Assembly: GCA_915066865.1 (NCBI GenBank)
Contig: CAJZEE010000057.1
Span: 1-14,379 of the forward strand
DNA: 14,379 nt
Direction: 5' to 3'
DNA from: an uncultured Veillonella sp.
GTDB lineage: Bacteria > Bacillota > Negativicutes > Veillonellales > Veillonellaceae
A program made the position numbers and the translations under genes. A model generated the notes under the pieces. That model did not search any database and was not told where the DNA came from. It saw only the letters and a program-made list of their open reading frames with translations. Numbering within the stretch: the stretch's first letter is position 1; each line of letters starts with the position of its first letter. This document shows positions 1-5,656 of the stretch, piece by piece.

Positions 1-387
1 GATTATTTTAACATTGTTTTAGAGTTTATAAAAAAATGTACTAATACTAATACTGAAATCGTATTTGATCATTTAGCTTATAGTAGATGTATTACTCCAA
101 CTAATGCGTTTATGCATCCCGCTTTTGCTACGTTTGAACCTTATATGGAGGTATGTTTTGGTGTTGGAATTTCTAATGATCCAAATGATATGAATGAATT
201 ACTTAATACAGAGCCCTGTTTTAGAGAAATAATTAAATTATGGGATAACTCATATCTATCTAAAGCAGTACTTACGAGTGTTGGTAAAGCGATTGCAATA
301 ACTTATATAAGAAGTCAGAATATTTTGTTACCATATGAGACTTGGCTTAGTTGTAATTCTTCTAATAGTGAGTCCAGTATAGATTAG
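1..387 (+). CDS. C-terminal part of an unrecognised protein (5' end outside window)
   Basis: The frame is open from base 1 to the TAG at 385-387, giving 128 residues of a longer protein. The Met at 112 has no SD in front of it and the open frame continues upstream, so it is taken as internal. The visible part is soluble-looking, with a fairly acidic, asparagine- and serine-rich end (SCNSSNSESSID) and no membrane segment or signal. No catalytic motif is recognisable. It converges on the minus-strand gene at 474-821, with a hairpin between them. Base composition is as AT-rich as the accessory genes that follow. Function unknown. Confidence 0.6.
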   Translation, partial: DYFNIVLEFIKKCTNTNTEIVFDHLAYSRCITPTNAFMHPAFATFEPYMEVCFGVGISNDPNDMNELLNTEPCFREIIKLWDNSYLSKAVLTSVGKAIAITYIRSQNILLPYETWLSCNSSNSESSID

Positions 388-411
388 TTACATATGCTTA
401 TTTAATATGAT

Positions 412-448
412 AAAAAAGTGGTTGCCAGCAATACGTCGGTAACCACTT
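412..448 (-). terminator. Intrinsic terminator of the CxCPGC protein gene
   Basis: An 11-bp stem pairs 416-426 with 438-448 (one G-U pair) around an 11-nt loop. Read on the minus strand it is followed by six T's (complement of 412-417), so it mainly serves the gene at 474-821. It may also slow the convergent transcript of the gene ending at 387. Confidence 0.8.
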
Positions 449-473
449 AATAGTTAATTTGAAATATATAGGT

Positions 474-821
474 TTATTCAATTTTCGCTTTCAAATCAAT
501 TATATTTTTAGCAGCTACGCAACCAGGGCAGTCGCAGAATTCAGCGCCTTTTGCTTTAATGTCTTTAGCATGTTGTAATAGGTTAGCTGCGCCTTCTTCG
601 CCAAGGATTTGTGTAGCTAATTCAGAGCCTGCAAAGCCGATTGTTTCATCGATGAGTGCAATGTTTTGCTCTGCTAATGGTACGAGTTGTTTTGTAAGCT
701 CTTCTTGCTCAGGTTTGCCTTCTGCGTTGATCCAAGATTGAGCAAATTCTTTTACTGTAGGGTTGCTTGTAGGTGCATCTAATAAAGCTTGCACGAGTTG
801 TGTTAATTGTGTATGTGTCAT
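474..821 (-). CDS. Small conserved-looking protein with a C-terminal CxCPGC motif
   Basis: A 115-residue, mostly helical, acidic protein with no signal peptide or membrane segment, so probably cytoplasmic. The notable feature is the cysteine cluster C96-D-C98-P-G-C101 near the C-terminus, which could bind a metal ion or act in thiol chemistry. No second cysteine pair is present, so a single chain cannot make a classical four-cysteine zinc site; dimerisation or a three-cysteine site would be needed. The start is supported by AAGGAG (complement of 828-833) six bases upstream and an extended -10 promoter further up. It is monocistronic and ends at a clear terminator. The family is not recognised. 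Confidence 0.8.
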   Translation of the reverse strand: MTHTQLTQLVQALLDAPTSNPTVKEFAQSWINAEGKPEQEELTKQLVPLAEQNIALIDETIGFAGSELATQILGEEGAANLLQHAKDIKAKGAEFCDCPGCVAAKNIIDLKAKIE

Positions 822-907
822 GATGATCTCCTTTTATAAACTACTAACTATAGTTTTGGAAAAGTGCATTTAGTATCATATGAGCACCTGTTCCTTTTGT
901 TGAGTAC

Positions 908-916
908 ATTATAGCA
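908..916 (-). promoter_or_regulatory. Extended -10 promoter for the CxCPGC protein
   Basis: On the minus strand the bases read TGCTATAAT, a perfect -10 with a TGn extension. No good -35 lies at 16-18 bp, as expected for extended -10 promoters. The predicted start near 901 would leave a leader of about 80 nt. Confidence 0.5.
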
Positions 917-1005
917 TCTACAGTAATTTTGAATAGTAGAATAATTTACGATAGATACTATCAAATGTGATAGATTTATGATGATAGCTGTTTTAAATTT
1001 TTTGG

Positions 1006-1040
1006 GGAAATAGAATAGAGGAATGCTTTCGCATTCCTCT
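1006..1040 (-). terminator. Terminator of the toxin-antitoxin operon
   Basis: A perfect 10-bp stem pairs 1017-1026 with 1031-1040. On the minus strand the four-base loop is GAAA, a stable GNRA tetraloop. The trailing sequence is T-rich but interrupted (ATTCTATTTC), so termination may be partial. It sits just past the toxin stop. Confidence 0.6.
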
Positions 1041-1049
1041 TTAACTTGG

Positions 1050-1322
1050 TTAGAATAAATCTGAGTGACTGCCTGTGCGAGTTAAAGATAATACTAACAT
1101 ATCATCTTTAATTGCATAAATTAGAAGCCAATCTGGCTCGATGTGTAATTCTCTAAAGCCTTCGTAGTTTCCTGTTAATGGATGATCTTTATAACTAGGA
1201 TCTAATAGCGTTTGATTCTGTAATTTAGTGATGATTGAATAGAGTTTATTGAGATCTTTACCGCGTTTCTTGGAGCGCTTTAGGTCCTTTTTGAACTTAC
1301 TGCTAAGCACTAATCTCAACAT
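1050..1322 (-). CDS. yafQ: YafQ-type RelE/ParE-superfamily mRNA interferase toxin
   Basis: A 90-residue basic protein, full length for the YafQ family. YafQ toxins bind the ribosomal A site and cut mRNA. The family signature is all here: YKDHPLTG with H47, the H-x-E-P-D-W block with H60, D64 and W65, and the C-terminal T-G-x-H with H86 and terminal F90. In E. coli YafQ the equivalent His, Asp and Phe residues are needed for cleavage, so this toxin looks intact. The N-terminus is lysine/arginine-rich (KKDLKRSKKRGKDL), suited to rRNA contact. The start lies six bases after the antitoxin stop. Its SD (GGAG) sits in the last antitoxin codons, so translation should be coupled and toxin made only with antitoxin. 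Confidence 0.93.
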   Translation of the reverse strand: MLRLVLSSKFKKDLKRSKKRGKDLNKLYSIITKLQNQTLLDPSYKDHPLTGNYEGFRELHIEPDWLLIYAIKDDMLVLSLTRTGSHSDLF

Positions 1323-1328
1323 AACTGA

Positions 1329-1610
1329 TTACTCCAATCCTAAATCCTCAATCATTTCTTTTACATTAGCATATGATTTTGCTTTTACTTTTCCTGCTAA
1401 TATATCTTTCGTTTCTTGAATAGCAGCTTCTGTTTCTGCATTATAACGAGGTTGTTTAGGTTGAAATGGAAATCCACCTTCCATTAGTGATGTGTGGAGA
1501 AAAATATTAATCGCATCAGTTACGGATATGCCAAAGCTAGCATATAATGCTTCTAATTGTGCTTTTACAGCTGGCTCGATACGCAAACTGATAGAGGCTG
1601 TTTTAGCCAT
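1329..1610 (-). CDS. dinJ: RelB/DinJ-family antitoxin
   Basis: A 93-residue protein. The N-terminal part (about residues 4-45, starting TASISLRIEP and then GISVTDAINIFL) matches the ribbon-helix-helix DNA-binding fold of RelB/DinJ antitoxins. The C-terminal half (ETEAAIQETKDILAG and on) is the charged helical segment that wraps the toxin. It precedes the toxin in the same operon, as is usual for dinJ-yafQ. A strong AGGAGG-type SD (complement of 1615-1623) supports the start. Family knowledge predicts that the antitoxin, alone or with toxin, represses the operon by binding the palindromes found immediately upstream. Confidence 0.93.
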   Translation of the reverse strand: MAKTASISLRIEPAVKAQLEALYASFGISVTDAINIFLHTSLMEGGFPFQPKQPRYNAETEAAIQETKDILAGKVKAKSYANVKEMIEDLGLE

Positions 1611-1632
1611 AGTATCACCTCCTGTTACTTAT

Positions 1633-1691
1633 ATTGTAATGCAAATAATTTATATTCGCAATCAAATGATTGCATTTTGCAATCAAAATGC
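1633..1691 (-). promoter_or_regulatory. Promoter and palindromic operator of the dinJ-yafQ operon
   Basis: Minus-strand promoter: -35 TTGCGA (complement of 1656-1661), 17-bp spacer, -10 TACAAT (complement of 1633-1638). Overlapping and upstream of the -35 are two palindromes: GCAATCA-AA-TGATTGC at 1658-1673, and GCATTTT-6 nt-AAAATGC at 1672-1691. GCAATCA also recurs as a direct repeat at 1658 and 1679, 21 bp apart or two helical turns. That layout suits cooperative binding by a dimeric ribbon-helix-helix antitoxin; binding there would block RNA polymerase. Confidence 0.7.
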
Positions 1692-1754
1692 TTTTCTTTT
1701 TCTGTAGAGAAAATCCTTATAAATATAAGAATATAAAAATATTAGAATTTTAAG

Positions 1755-1763
1755 TGATATAAT
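1755..1763 (+). promoter_or_regulatory. Extended -10 promoter for the exported protein
   Basis: TGATATAAT is a perfect -10 with TGn extension, about 40 bases ahead of the start codon at 1803. No convincing -35 is visible. Confidence 0.5.
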
Positions 1764-1802
1764 TTACTTAATAAATGTAGTTTGTTTACAGGGGAATGTA
1801 TC

Positions 1803-2432
1803 ATGAAAAAGATTGTGTGTGCATTGTCTGCATTAGCTTTCATAGGTTCCATCAATGTTGCATCCGCAGATGACTTGATGCGGTTCCGTCTTAATGGTAA
1901 TTCTATTTATAATCAGCCTTATGGTGATCGAAATGAGTTTCCTTGTCCAGATAGACTTGGAAGTTGCACTATGACTGATGAGGATTATAGAAGCACTCGT
2001 AAAGGTCAATCGCTAGAGGTGTTTGATACTCTATATGAGGCTAAACAGCATTTGAACTTTAAACCGCATTTGCCAAGTGGATTAGGGGGATTATGTCCTG
2101 TACATGTATCTATTGTGGATCACGATGTATTACAAGTCGTGCATGCCTATCATGAGCTTTTAAAAGGGAGATATTTTGATCGTGTAGATGATATGCCGAA
2201 ATATATTAAGTATCGTGTATCGACTCTATCAGGTAATATCGCAGGCGATTATAAGGATTACTTACCTCAAAAAACAGATGTTGTAAATGGGATGACGGTA
2301 ACCTATCGAATGGTGGATGATGCTGTGTATTTGGCATCTTGGGAATATGAGGGACAGAATCACGTGTTTTTGTTTAATGAGCCAGTTTCTGTTGAGCGAG
2401 CTAGAGAAATGATTAAGCGTGTAGAATATTGA
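1803..2432 (+). CDS. Exported protein of unknown function, possibly DUF4367-like
   Basis: A 209-residue precursor. The start at 1803 is chosen over an in-frame ATG at 1782 because it has an AGGGGAA SD seven bases upstream and begins a clean Sec signal peptide: MKK, a hydrophobic core, then VASA with cleavage after about residue 22. There is no lipobox, so the product is probably soluble in the periplasm. Three cysteines remain in the mature part (C48, C55, C98). The order 'EAKQHLNFKPHLPSGL' early and 'ASWEYEGQNHVFLFNEPVS' near the end loosely recalls DUF4367-type extracytoplasmic domains; this is a weak impression. It has its own promoter and lies divergent from the toxin-antitoxin operon. 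Confidence 0.85.
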   Translation: MKKIVCALSALAFIGSINVASADDLMRFRLNGNSIYNQPYGDRNEFPCPDRLGSCTMTDEDYRSTRKGQSLEVFDTLYEAKQHLNFKPHLPSGLGGLCPVHVSIVDHDVLQVVHAYHELLKGRYFDRVDDMPKYIKYRVSTLSGNIAGDYKDYLPQKTDVVNGMTVTYRMVDDAVYLASWEYEGQNHVFLFNEPVSVERAREMIKRVEY

Positions 2433-2457
2433 AAAAATACTTTAAGTGTAGTATATT
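2429..2457 (+). promoter_or_regulatory. Strong-looking promoter overlapping the upstream stop codon
   Basis: TTGAAA (2429-2434), exactly 17 bp, then TATATT (2452-2457). The -35 overlaps the TGA stop of the exported-protein gene. Transcription would start near 2464 and meet the hairpin at 2497-2529 before the gene at 2549. Confidence 0.55.
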
Positions 2458-2496
2458 CTAGATAGCCAATTGATAGTTGTGCAATTAACTACGAAG

Positions 2497-2529
2497 TCCC
2501 TCAGAGTTGTAGCTCTGGGGGATTTTTTT
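2497..2529 (+). terminator. Intrinsic terminator, possibly an attenuator
   Basis: A 10-bp stem pairs 2497-2506 with 2513-2522 (one G-U) around a six-base loop, followed by seven T's at 2523-2529. It terminates the exported-protein transcript. It also lies between the promoter at 2429-2457 and the next gene, whose SD begins only a few bases after the T-run. Confidence 0.85.
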
Positions 2530-2548
2530 AGATAGTGGAGATAAACTA

Positions 2549-2953
2549 ATGAAAGCAGAAAATTACAAGATTTCAAAGCTATCATATATAGAAAATGGTA
2601 GTAATGAAATTATGGAAAGGTACCAAATACACACGAAATATGAAACGGAACCGCCTCATGGAGATGCTATATATTCTATTTCTATAAAGGGCAAAGTATT
2701 GCCATTTTGGATTTATGGTAGAGATGTTACTTTCATAGGTAGTATGGTTATGGTAGAGTCTGTAAGATGCAAAACATGGAATCCCATAGAATCCATCATT
2801 ATTGATTTAGAGAATGAAGTGTATGCTAGTTTAAAGGGATGGTATACAGATATTTCATTTGTTAATAATCGAATAGAGCTTACTAATCAAGTTGTAAAAG
2901 TGGATAAACGAATTCTAAAAAATTTTGTGAATTTAGAGTGGATACGCTTTTAA
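2549..2953 (+). CDS. Small protein of unknown function
   Basis: A 134-residue protein with no signal peptide or membrane span. It looks beta-rich, with alternating hydrophobic stretches such as DAIYSISIKGKVLPFWIYG and SIIIDLENEVYASL. One cysteine, several tryptophans, no recognised motif. The start has GGAG eight bases upstream. It follows almost directly on a terminator, so its expression depends on read-through or a promoter not clearly seen. It could be a single-domain accessory protein such as an immunity protein, but nothing in the sequence proves that. No obvious plus-strand terminator follows. Confidence 0.7.
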   Translation: MKAENYKISKLSYIENGSNEIMERYQIHTKYETEPPHGDAIYSISIKGKVLPFWIYGRDVTFIGSMVMVESVRCKTWNPIESIIIDLENEVYASLKGWYTDISFVNNRIELTNQVVKVDKRILKNFVNLEWIRF

Positions 2954-2990
2954 GATTGATTGCCTAGAGGTATGCTTTTGGATAGATATT

Positions 2991-3045
2991 TTCAAATAAA
3001 ATAGCTGTCACAAATACGAAATAGACATCGTAATTTATGACAGCT
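2991..3045 (-). terminator. Probable terminator of the HdeD-like gene
   Basis: Outer 8-bp stem AGCTGTCA/TGACAGCT (3003-3010 with 3038-3045) encloses an inner ACGA/TCGT stem in the 27-nt interior. The minus-strand continuation is ATTTTATTT. Position just past the stop supports the call; the long loop lowers confidence. Confidence 0.55.
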
Positions 3046-3086
3046 GCTTTGGCAGTACATGGTCAATCTAACAGTGTATTGTTATT

Positions 3087-3602
3087 TTATTTTCTGAAAG
3101 CCTCACCGATGGAATAAATCCCGTCAAATAAGAAGCCGAAAGCGATGCAATAGATAAATGCTTCACCAAAAGCGATCGGCTCGAATATAAGTAATAGGCC
3201 TAATAGTAAAAGAATTAGTGCAAGCCATTTTGCATTACGTCCCATGAGTGATACCATGCTGTCGGACTTTCTTGATTTAATGAAAATAAAGATGGCTTCA
3301 AATACCATCCAGATGCCGATTGTGATCGGGAATACTAACGGTAGGAATGCAAATCCGCCGCATACGAGAAAGATACCGAATAGAGCATTGATAATGCCGC
3401 TGATGAGATACCAGCCGCTACGTAATTCAGCCGGTAACATAAAATAATTTATAATGGAGCTGACCGCATTGACGAAAAAGATAATAGAAAAAAGCCAGGC
3501 AAAAGCCATGAGATTAATAACGGGGTTTAATAGTAAGAATATCCCCAGGATAATGCTTACAATACCCGATACAATAAAGAAGAATTTGCTTGAACCACTC
3601 AT
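3087..3602 (-). CDS. HdeD/DUF308-family integral membrane protein
   Basis: A 171-residue inner-membrane protein with six predicted helices, approximately KFFFIVSGIVSIILGIFLLL, then segments around LMAFAWLFSIIFFV, GWYLISGIINALFGIF, PITIGIWMVFEAIFIF, WLALILLLLGLLLIF and FIYCIAFGFLFDGIYSI. The repeated G-I-x-x-x-x-x-G-I-F-L pattern at the ends of helices one and three is typical of HdeD-like (DUF308) proteins, whose E. coli member is linked to acid resistance; the mechanism is not established. The start at 3602 is preferred over an in-frame ATG at 3620 because GGAGGA (complement of 3609-3614) lies six bases from it. It has its own promoter, divergent from the leucine operon. Confidence 0.85.
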   Translation of the reverse strand: MSGSSKFFFIVSGIVSIILGIFLLLNPVINLMAFAWLFSIIFFVNAVSSIINYFMLPAELRSGWYLISGIINALFGIFLVCGGFAFLPLVFPITIGIWMVFEAIFIFIKSRKSDSMVSLMGRNAKWLALILLLLGLLLIFEPIAFGEAFIYCIAFGFLFDGIYSIGEAFRK

Positions 3603-3637
3603 AATAATTCCTCCAATCATTGGTACTGCCTATTTTC

Positions 3638-3666
3638 AGTATGCGTGAAATCATGGGGAATGTCAA
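3638..3666 (-). promoter_or_regulatory. Promoter of the HdeD-like gene
   Basis: Minus strand: TTGACA (complement of 3661-3666), 17-bp spacer, CATACT (complement of 3638-3643). A perfect -35 compensates for a 4/6 -10. It fires away from the leucine promoter; the two -35 boxes are 48 bp apart. Confidence 0.6.
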
Positions 3667-3714
3667 ATTGTAACGATAAAACTGTGCTTTCACAAAACTC
3701 ACATGTCCATCCTG

Positions 3715-3744
3715 TTGACACAGTTCTATAGAATGCCGTATAAT
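3715..3744 (+). promoter_or_regulatory. Main promoter of the leucine operon
   Basis: Consensus TTGACA (3715-3720) and consensus TATAAT (3739-3744) with an 18-bp spacer. Predicted start near 3751, immediately before Stem I of the T-box. Confidence 0.85.
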
Positions 3745-3762
3745 ACTTTTATATCTTAAATC

Positions 3763-3993
3763 AAGCGATGAACGGGTATAAAGGTTTACAAATCCTGCTT
3801 TCAGAGAGTTGCCGGCTGGTGCGAGGCAATAGAGGTTGTACGCTGACACTCTCCCGTGAGCTTTGATGGCGAATACAGCAGTAGTCATTGACGGTGGTTC
3901 CGTTATACCCGAAACGAGTCCCAATTAGGGTGGTACCGTGTTATGAATATAACGCCCCTTTGAGCAACGACAGTTGTTCTGAGGGGCTTTTTT
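3763..3993 (+). promoter_or_regulatory. T-box leader, tRNA-Leu specific (CTC specifier)
   Basis: A T-box riboswitch that lets transcription continue when tRNA-Leu is uncharged. Stem I base: AAGC (3763-3766) with GCTT (3860-3863), then a GATGA/GA internal loop of kink-turn type, then ACGGG (3772-3776) with CCCGT (3853-3857). The specifier loop holds CTC at 3849-3851, a leucine codon read by tRNA-Leu(GAG). The distal part carries AGAGAGTTGCC and GGTGCGAGGC elements. The T-box sequence is AGGGTGGTACCGTG at 3927-3940. Antiterminator: AGGG (3927-3930) with CCCT (3956-3959), and GTGTTAT (3938-3944) with ATAACGC (3949-3955), leaving a seven-base bulge TGGTACC. Its TGGT pairs with tRNA ACCA, matching the A discriminator of tRNA-Leu. 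The downstream leuACDB genes agree with the specificity. Confidence 0.95.
3954..3993 (+). terminator. T-box terminator hairpin
   Basis: GCCCCT (3954-3959) pairs with AGGGGC (3982-3987), and GAGCAAC (3962-3968) with GTTGTTC (3973-3979, one G-U), followed by six T's at 3988-3993. Bases 3954-3959 are shared with the antiterminator, so the two folds are mutually exclusive. Confidence 0.92.
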
Positions 3994-4046
3994 ATTTGTG
4001 AAAGTCTAGTAAGTCACAGATTATATATGGTGTCGACATTGGCGAT

Positions 4047-4077
4047 TTTACAAACTTTCACTATGGATAGATATAAT
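4047..4077 (+). promoter_or_regulatory. Possible second promoter inside the leuA leader
   Basis: TTTACA (4047-4052) and a perfect TATAAT (4072-4077), 19 bp apart, lie after the T-box terminator and 40 bases ahead of leuA. The wide spacer makes this weak. If real it would give a basal transcript independent of the T-box. Confidence 0.25.
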
Positions 4078-4116
4078 AAAGTGTTATGTTTTATGAGGAT
4101 AGAAAAGGTGGCTATT

Positions 4117-5655
4117 ATGGAACAGAATCGCGTATATTTCTTTGATACAACCCTTCGTGATGGGGAACAAACACCAGGTGTATCTTTACAAACTCCTGAA
4201 AAAATTGAAATTGCGAAAGGCCTAGTACGTCTCGGCATTGACGTTATTGAGGCCGGTTTCCCGGCGGCATCCCCTGGAGATTTTGAAGCGGTACAAACGA
4301 TTGCACGCGAAGTCAAAGGTGCAACAATTTGTGCGTTGGCTCGTGCTAATGAAAAGGACGTACAAAAAGCGATTGATGCGTTGAAAGATGCGGAACGTAG
4401 CCGTTTACATGTATTCATTGCTATTTCCGAACTTCATATGGAATATAAATTAAAAATGACTCGCCAAGAGGTATTGGATAAGGTTAAATCCGTATTGGCA
4501 TATGCAAAAGGTAAGGTTGATGAAATCGAGTTCTCTGGTGAAGATGCGGCACGCTCTGATTTAGATTTCGCATGCCAAGTATTTGGTGTTGCCATTGCTG
4601 GTGGTGCAACAATTATTAATGTACCAGATACAGTAGGTTACATGAACCCTAATGAGTTCGGTGATAAAATCCGCTATATTAAAGAACATACACCAGGCAT
4701 TGAAAATGCAATTATCTCCGTTCACTGTCATGATGATTTAGGTCTTGCTAATGCAAATACGTTAGCTGCTATTAAAGCAGGTGCACGCCAAGTAGAAGGC
4801 ACAATTAATGGCCTAGGCGAACGGGCTGGTAATGTAGCGATTGAAGAAGTGGTAATGGCTCTTAAAACACGCCATGATTACTTCGGCGATCTTGAAGTGA
4901 ACATCGATACAAAACAATTTACTAAATTGTCTAAATTAGTAAGCCGTTTAACAGGTGTTGTAGTTCCTCCAAACAAACCAATCGTAGGTTCTAACGCCTT
5001 TGCTCATGAGTCTGGTATTCACCAACATGGTATGATGAGCAACCCTGAAACGTATGAAATCATGACGCCTGAGTCCGTAGGTGCTGAAAAAACAGATCTC
5101 GTATTAGGTAAACACTCTGGCCGTCATGCCTTTGCCGATCATTTGGCAAAACTTGGATTCCAATCTTTCACAGAAGAGAAAATCAATGATCTCTTTGGTA
5201 AATTCAAAGAATTGGCAGACCGCAAAAAACAAGTATACGATGATGACATTATCGCTCTTGTAGTAGATAACTTACATCACAAAAAAGCATTCGAGCTCGT
5301 GGCTCAATACTACAAATTAGGTGAAAAAGGCTACGCATATGCTGACGTTCGCCTTATGACCCCAGAAGGTGAAAAAGCCGATGCTGCCGTAGGTGATGGT
5401 CCAGTAGACGCATCCCTTAAAGCAGTTGAACGTGTCGTTGGCTTGCCAATTAGCTTAAAAGACTACCAAATCCGTGCTATCACAGCCGGTAAAGATGCCC
5501 TTGGGGAAGCGACCCTCAAGGTAGAATACAACGGTCGCTTGTACCATGGTCGTGGTATCAGCACCGATATCGTTAAATCAAGTGTGAATGCATATATCAA
5601 TGCGGTGAATTCCGTATTCCTAGCTATGGAGCTAGAACAACAGGAGGAAGAATAA
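4117..5655 (+). CDS. leuA: 2-isopropylmalate synthase
   Basis: Condenses acetyl-CoA with 2-ketoisovalerate, the first committed step to leucine, in the cytoplasm. 512 residues, the usual bacterial length. The N-terminal HMGL-like TIM barrel starts F-F-D-T-T-L-R-D-G-E-Q-T-P-G (R14, D15) and holds the metal-binding H-C-H (H203, H205) and GTINGLGERAGN with N239. The part from about residue 390 is the LeuA regulatory domain that binds leucine for feedback inhibition, containing GDGPVDASLKAV and ISTDIVKSSVNAYINA. The start at 4117 is chosen over in-frame ATGs at 4027 and 4093 because it has AAGGTGG at 4105-4111 and matches the family N-terminus. First gene after the T-box. Its TAA is one base from leuC. 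Confidence 0.97.
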   Translation: MEQNRVYFFDTTLRDGEQTPGVSLQTPEKIEIAKGLVRLGIDVIEAGFPAASPGDFEAVQTIAREVKGATICALARANEKDVQKAIDALKDAERSRLHVFIAISELHMEYKLKMTRQEVLDKVKSVLAYAKGKVDEIEFSGEDAARSDLDFACQVFGVAIAGGATIINVPDTVGYMNPNEFGDKIRYIKEHTPGIENAIISVHCHDDLGLANANTLAAIKAGARQVEGTINGLGERAGNVAIEEVVMALKTRHDYFGDLEVNIDTKQFTKLSKLVSRLTGVVVPPNKPIVGSNAFAHESGIHQHGMMSNPETYEIMTPESVGAEKTDLVLGKHSGRHAFADHLAKLGFQSFTEEKINDLFGKFKELADRKKQVYDDDIIALVVDNLHHKKAFELVAQYYKLGEKGYAYADVRLMTPEGEKADAAVGDGPVDASLKAVERVVGLPISLKDYQIRAITAGKDALGEATLKVEYNGRLYHGRGISTDIVKSSVNAYINAVNSVFLAMELEQQEEE

Positions 5656-5656
5656 T

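Noticed and set aside
3514..3924. Minus-strand ORF of 136 codons through the T-box region
   Set aside because: It lies antisense to the T-box and overlaps the HdeD-like gene; composition and lack of an SD mark it as chance.
4027..4116. In-frame N-terminal extension of leuA from the ATG at 4027
   Set aside because: No SD before it, it overlaps the candidate internal promoter, and the family N-terminus matches the start at 4117.
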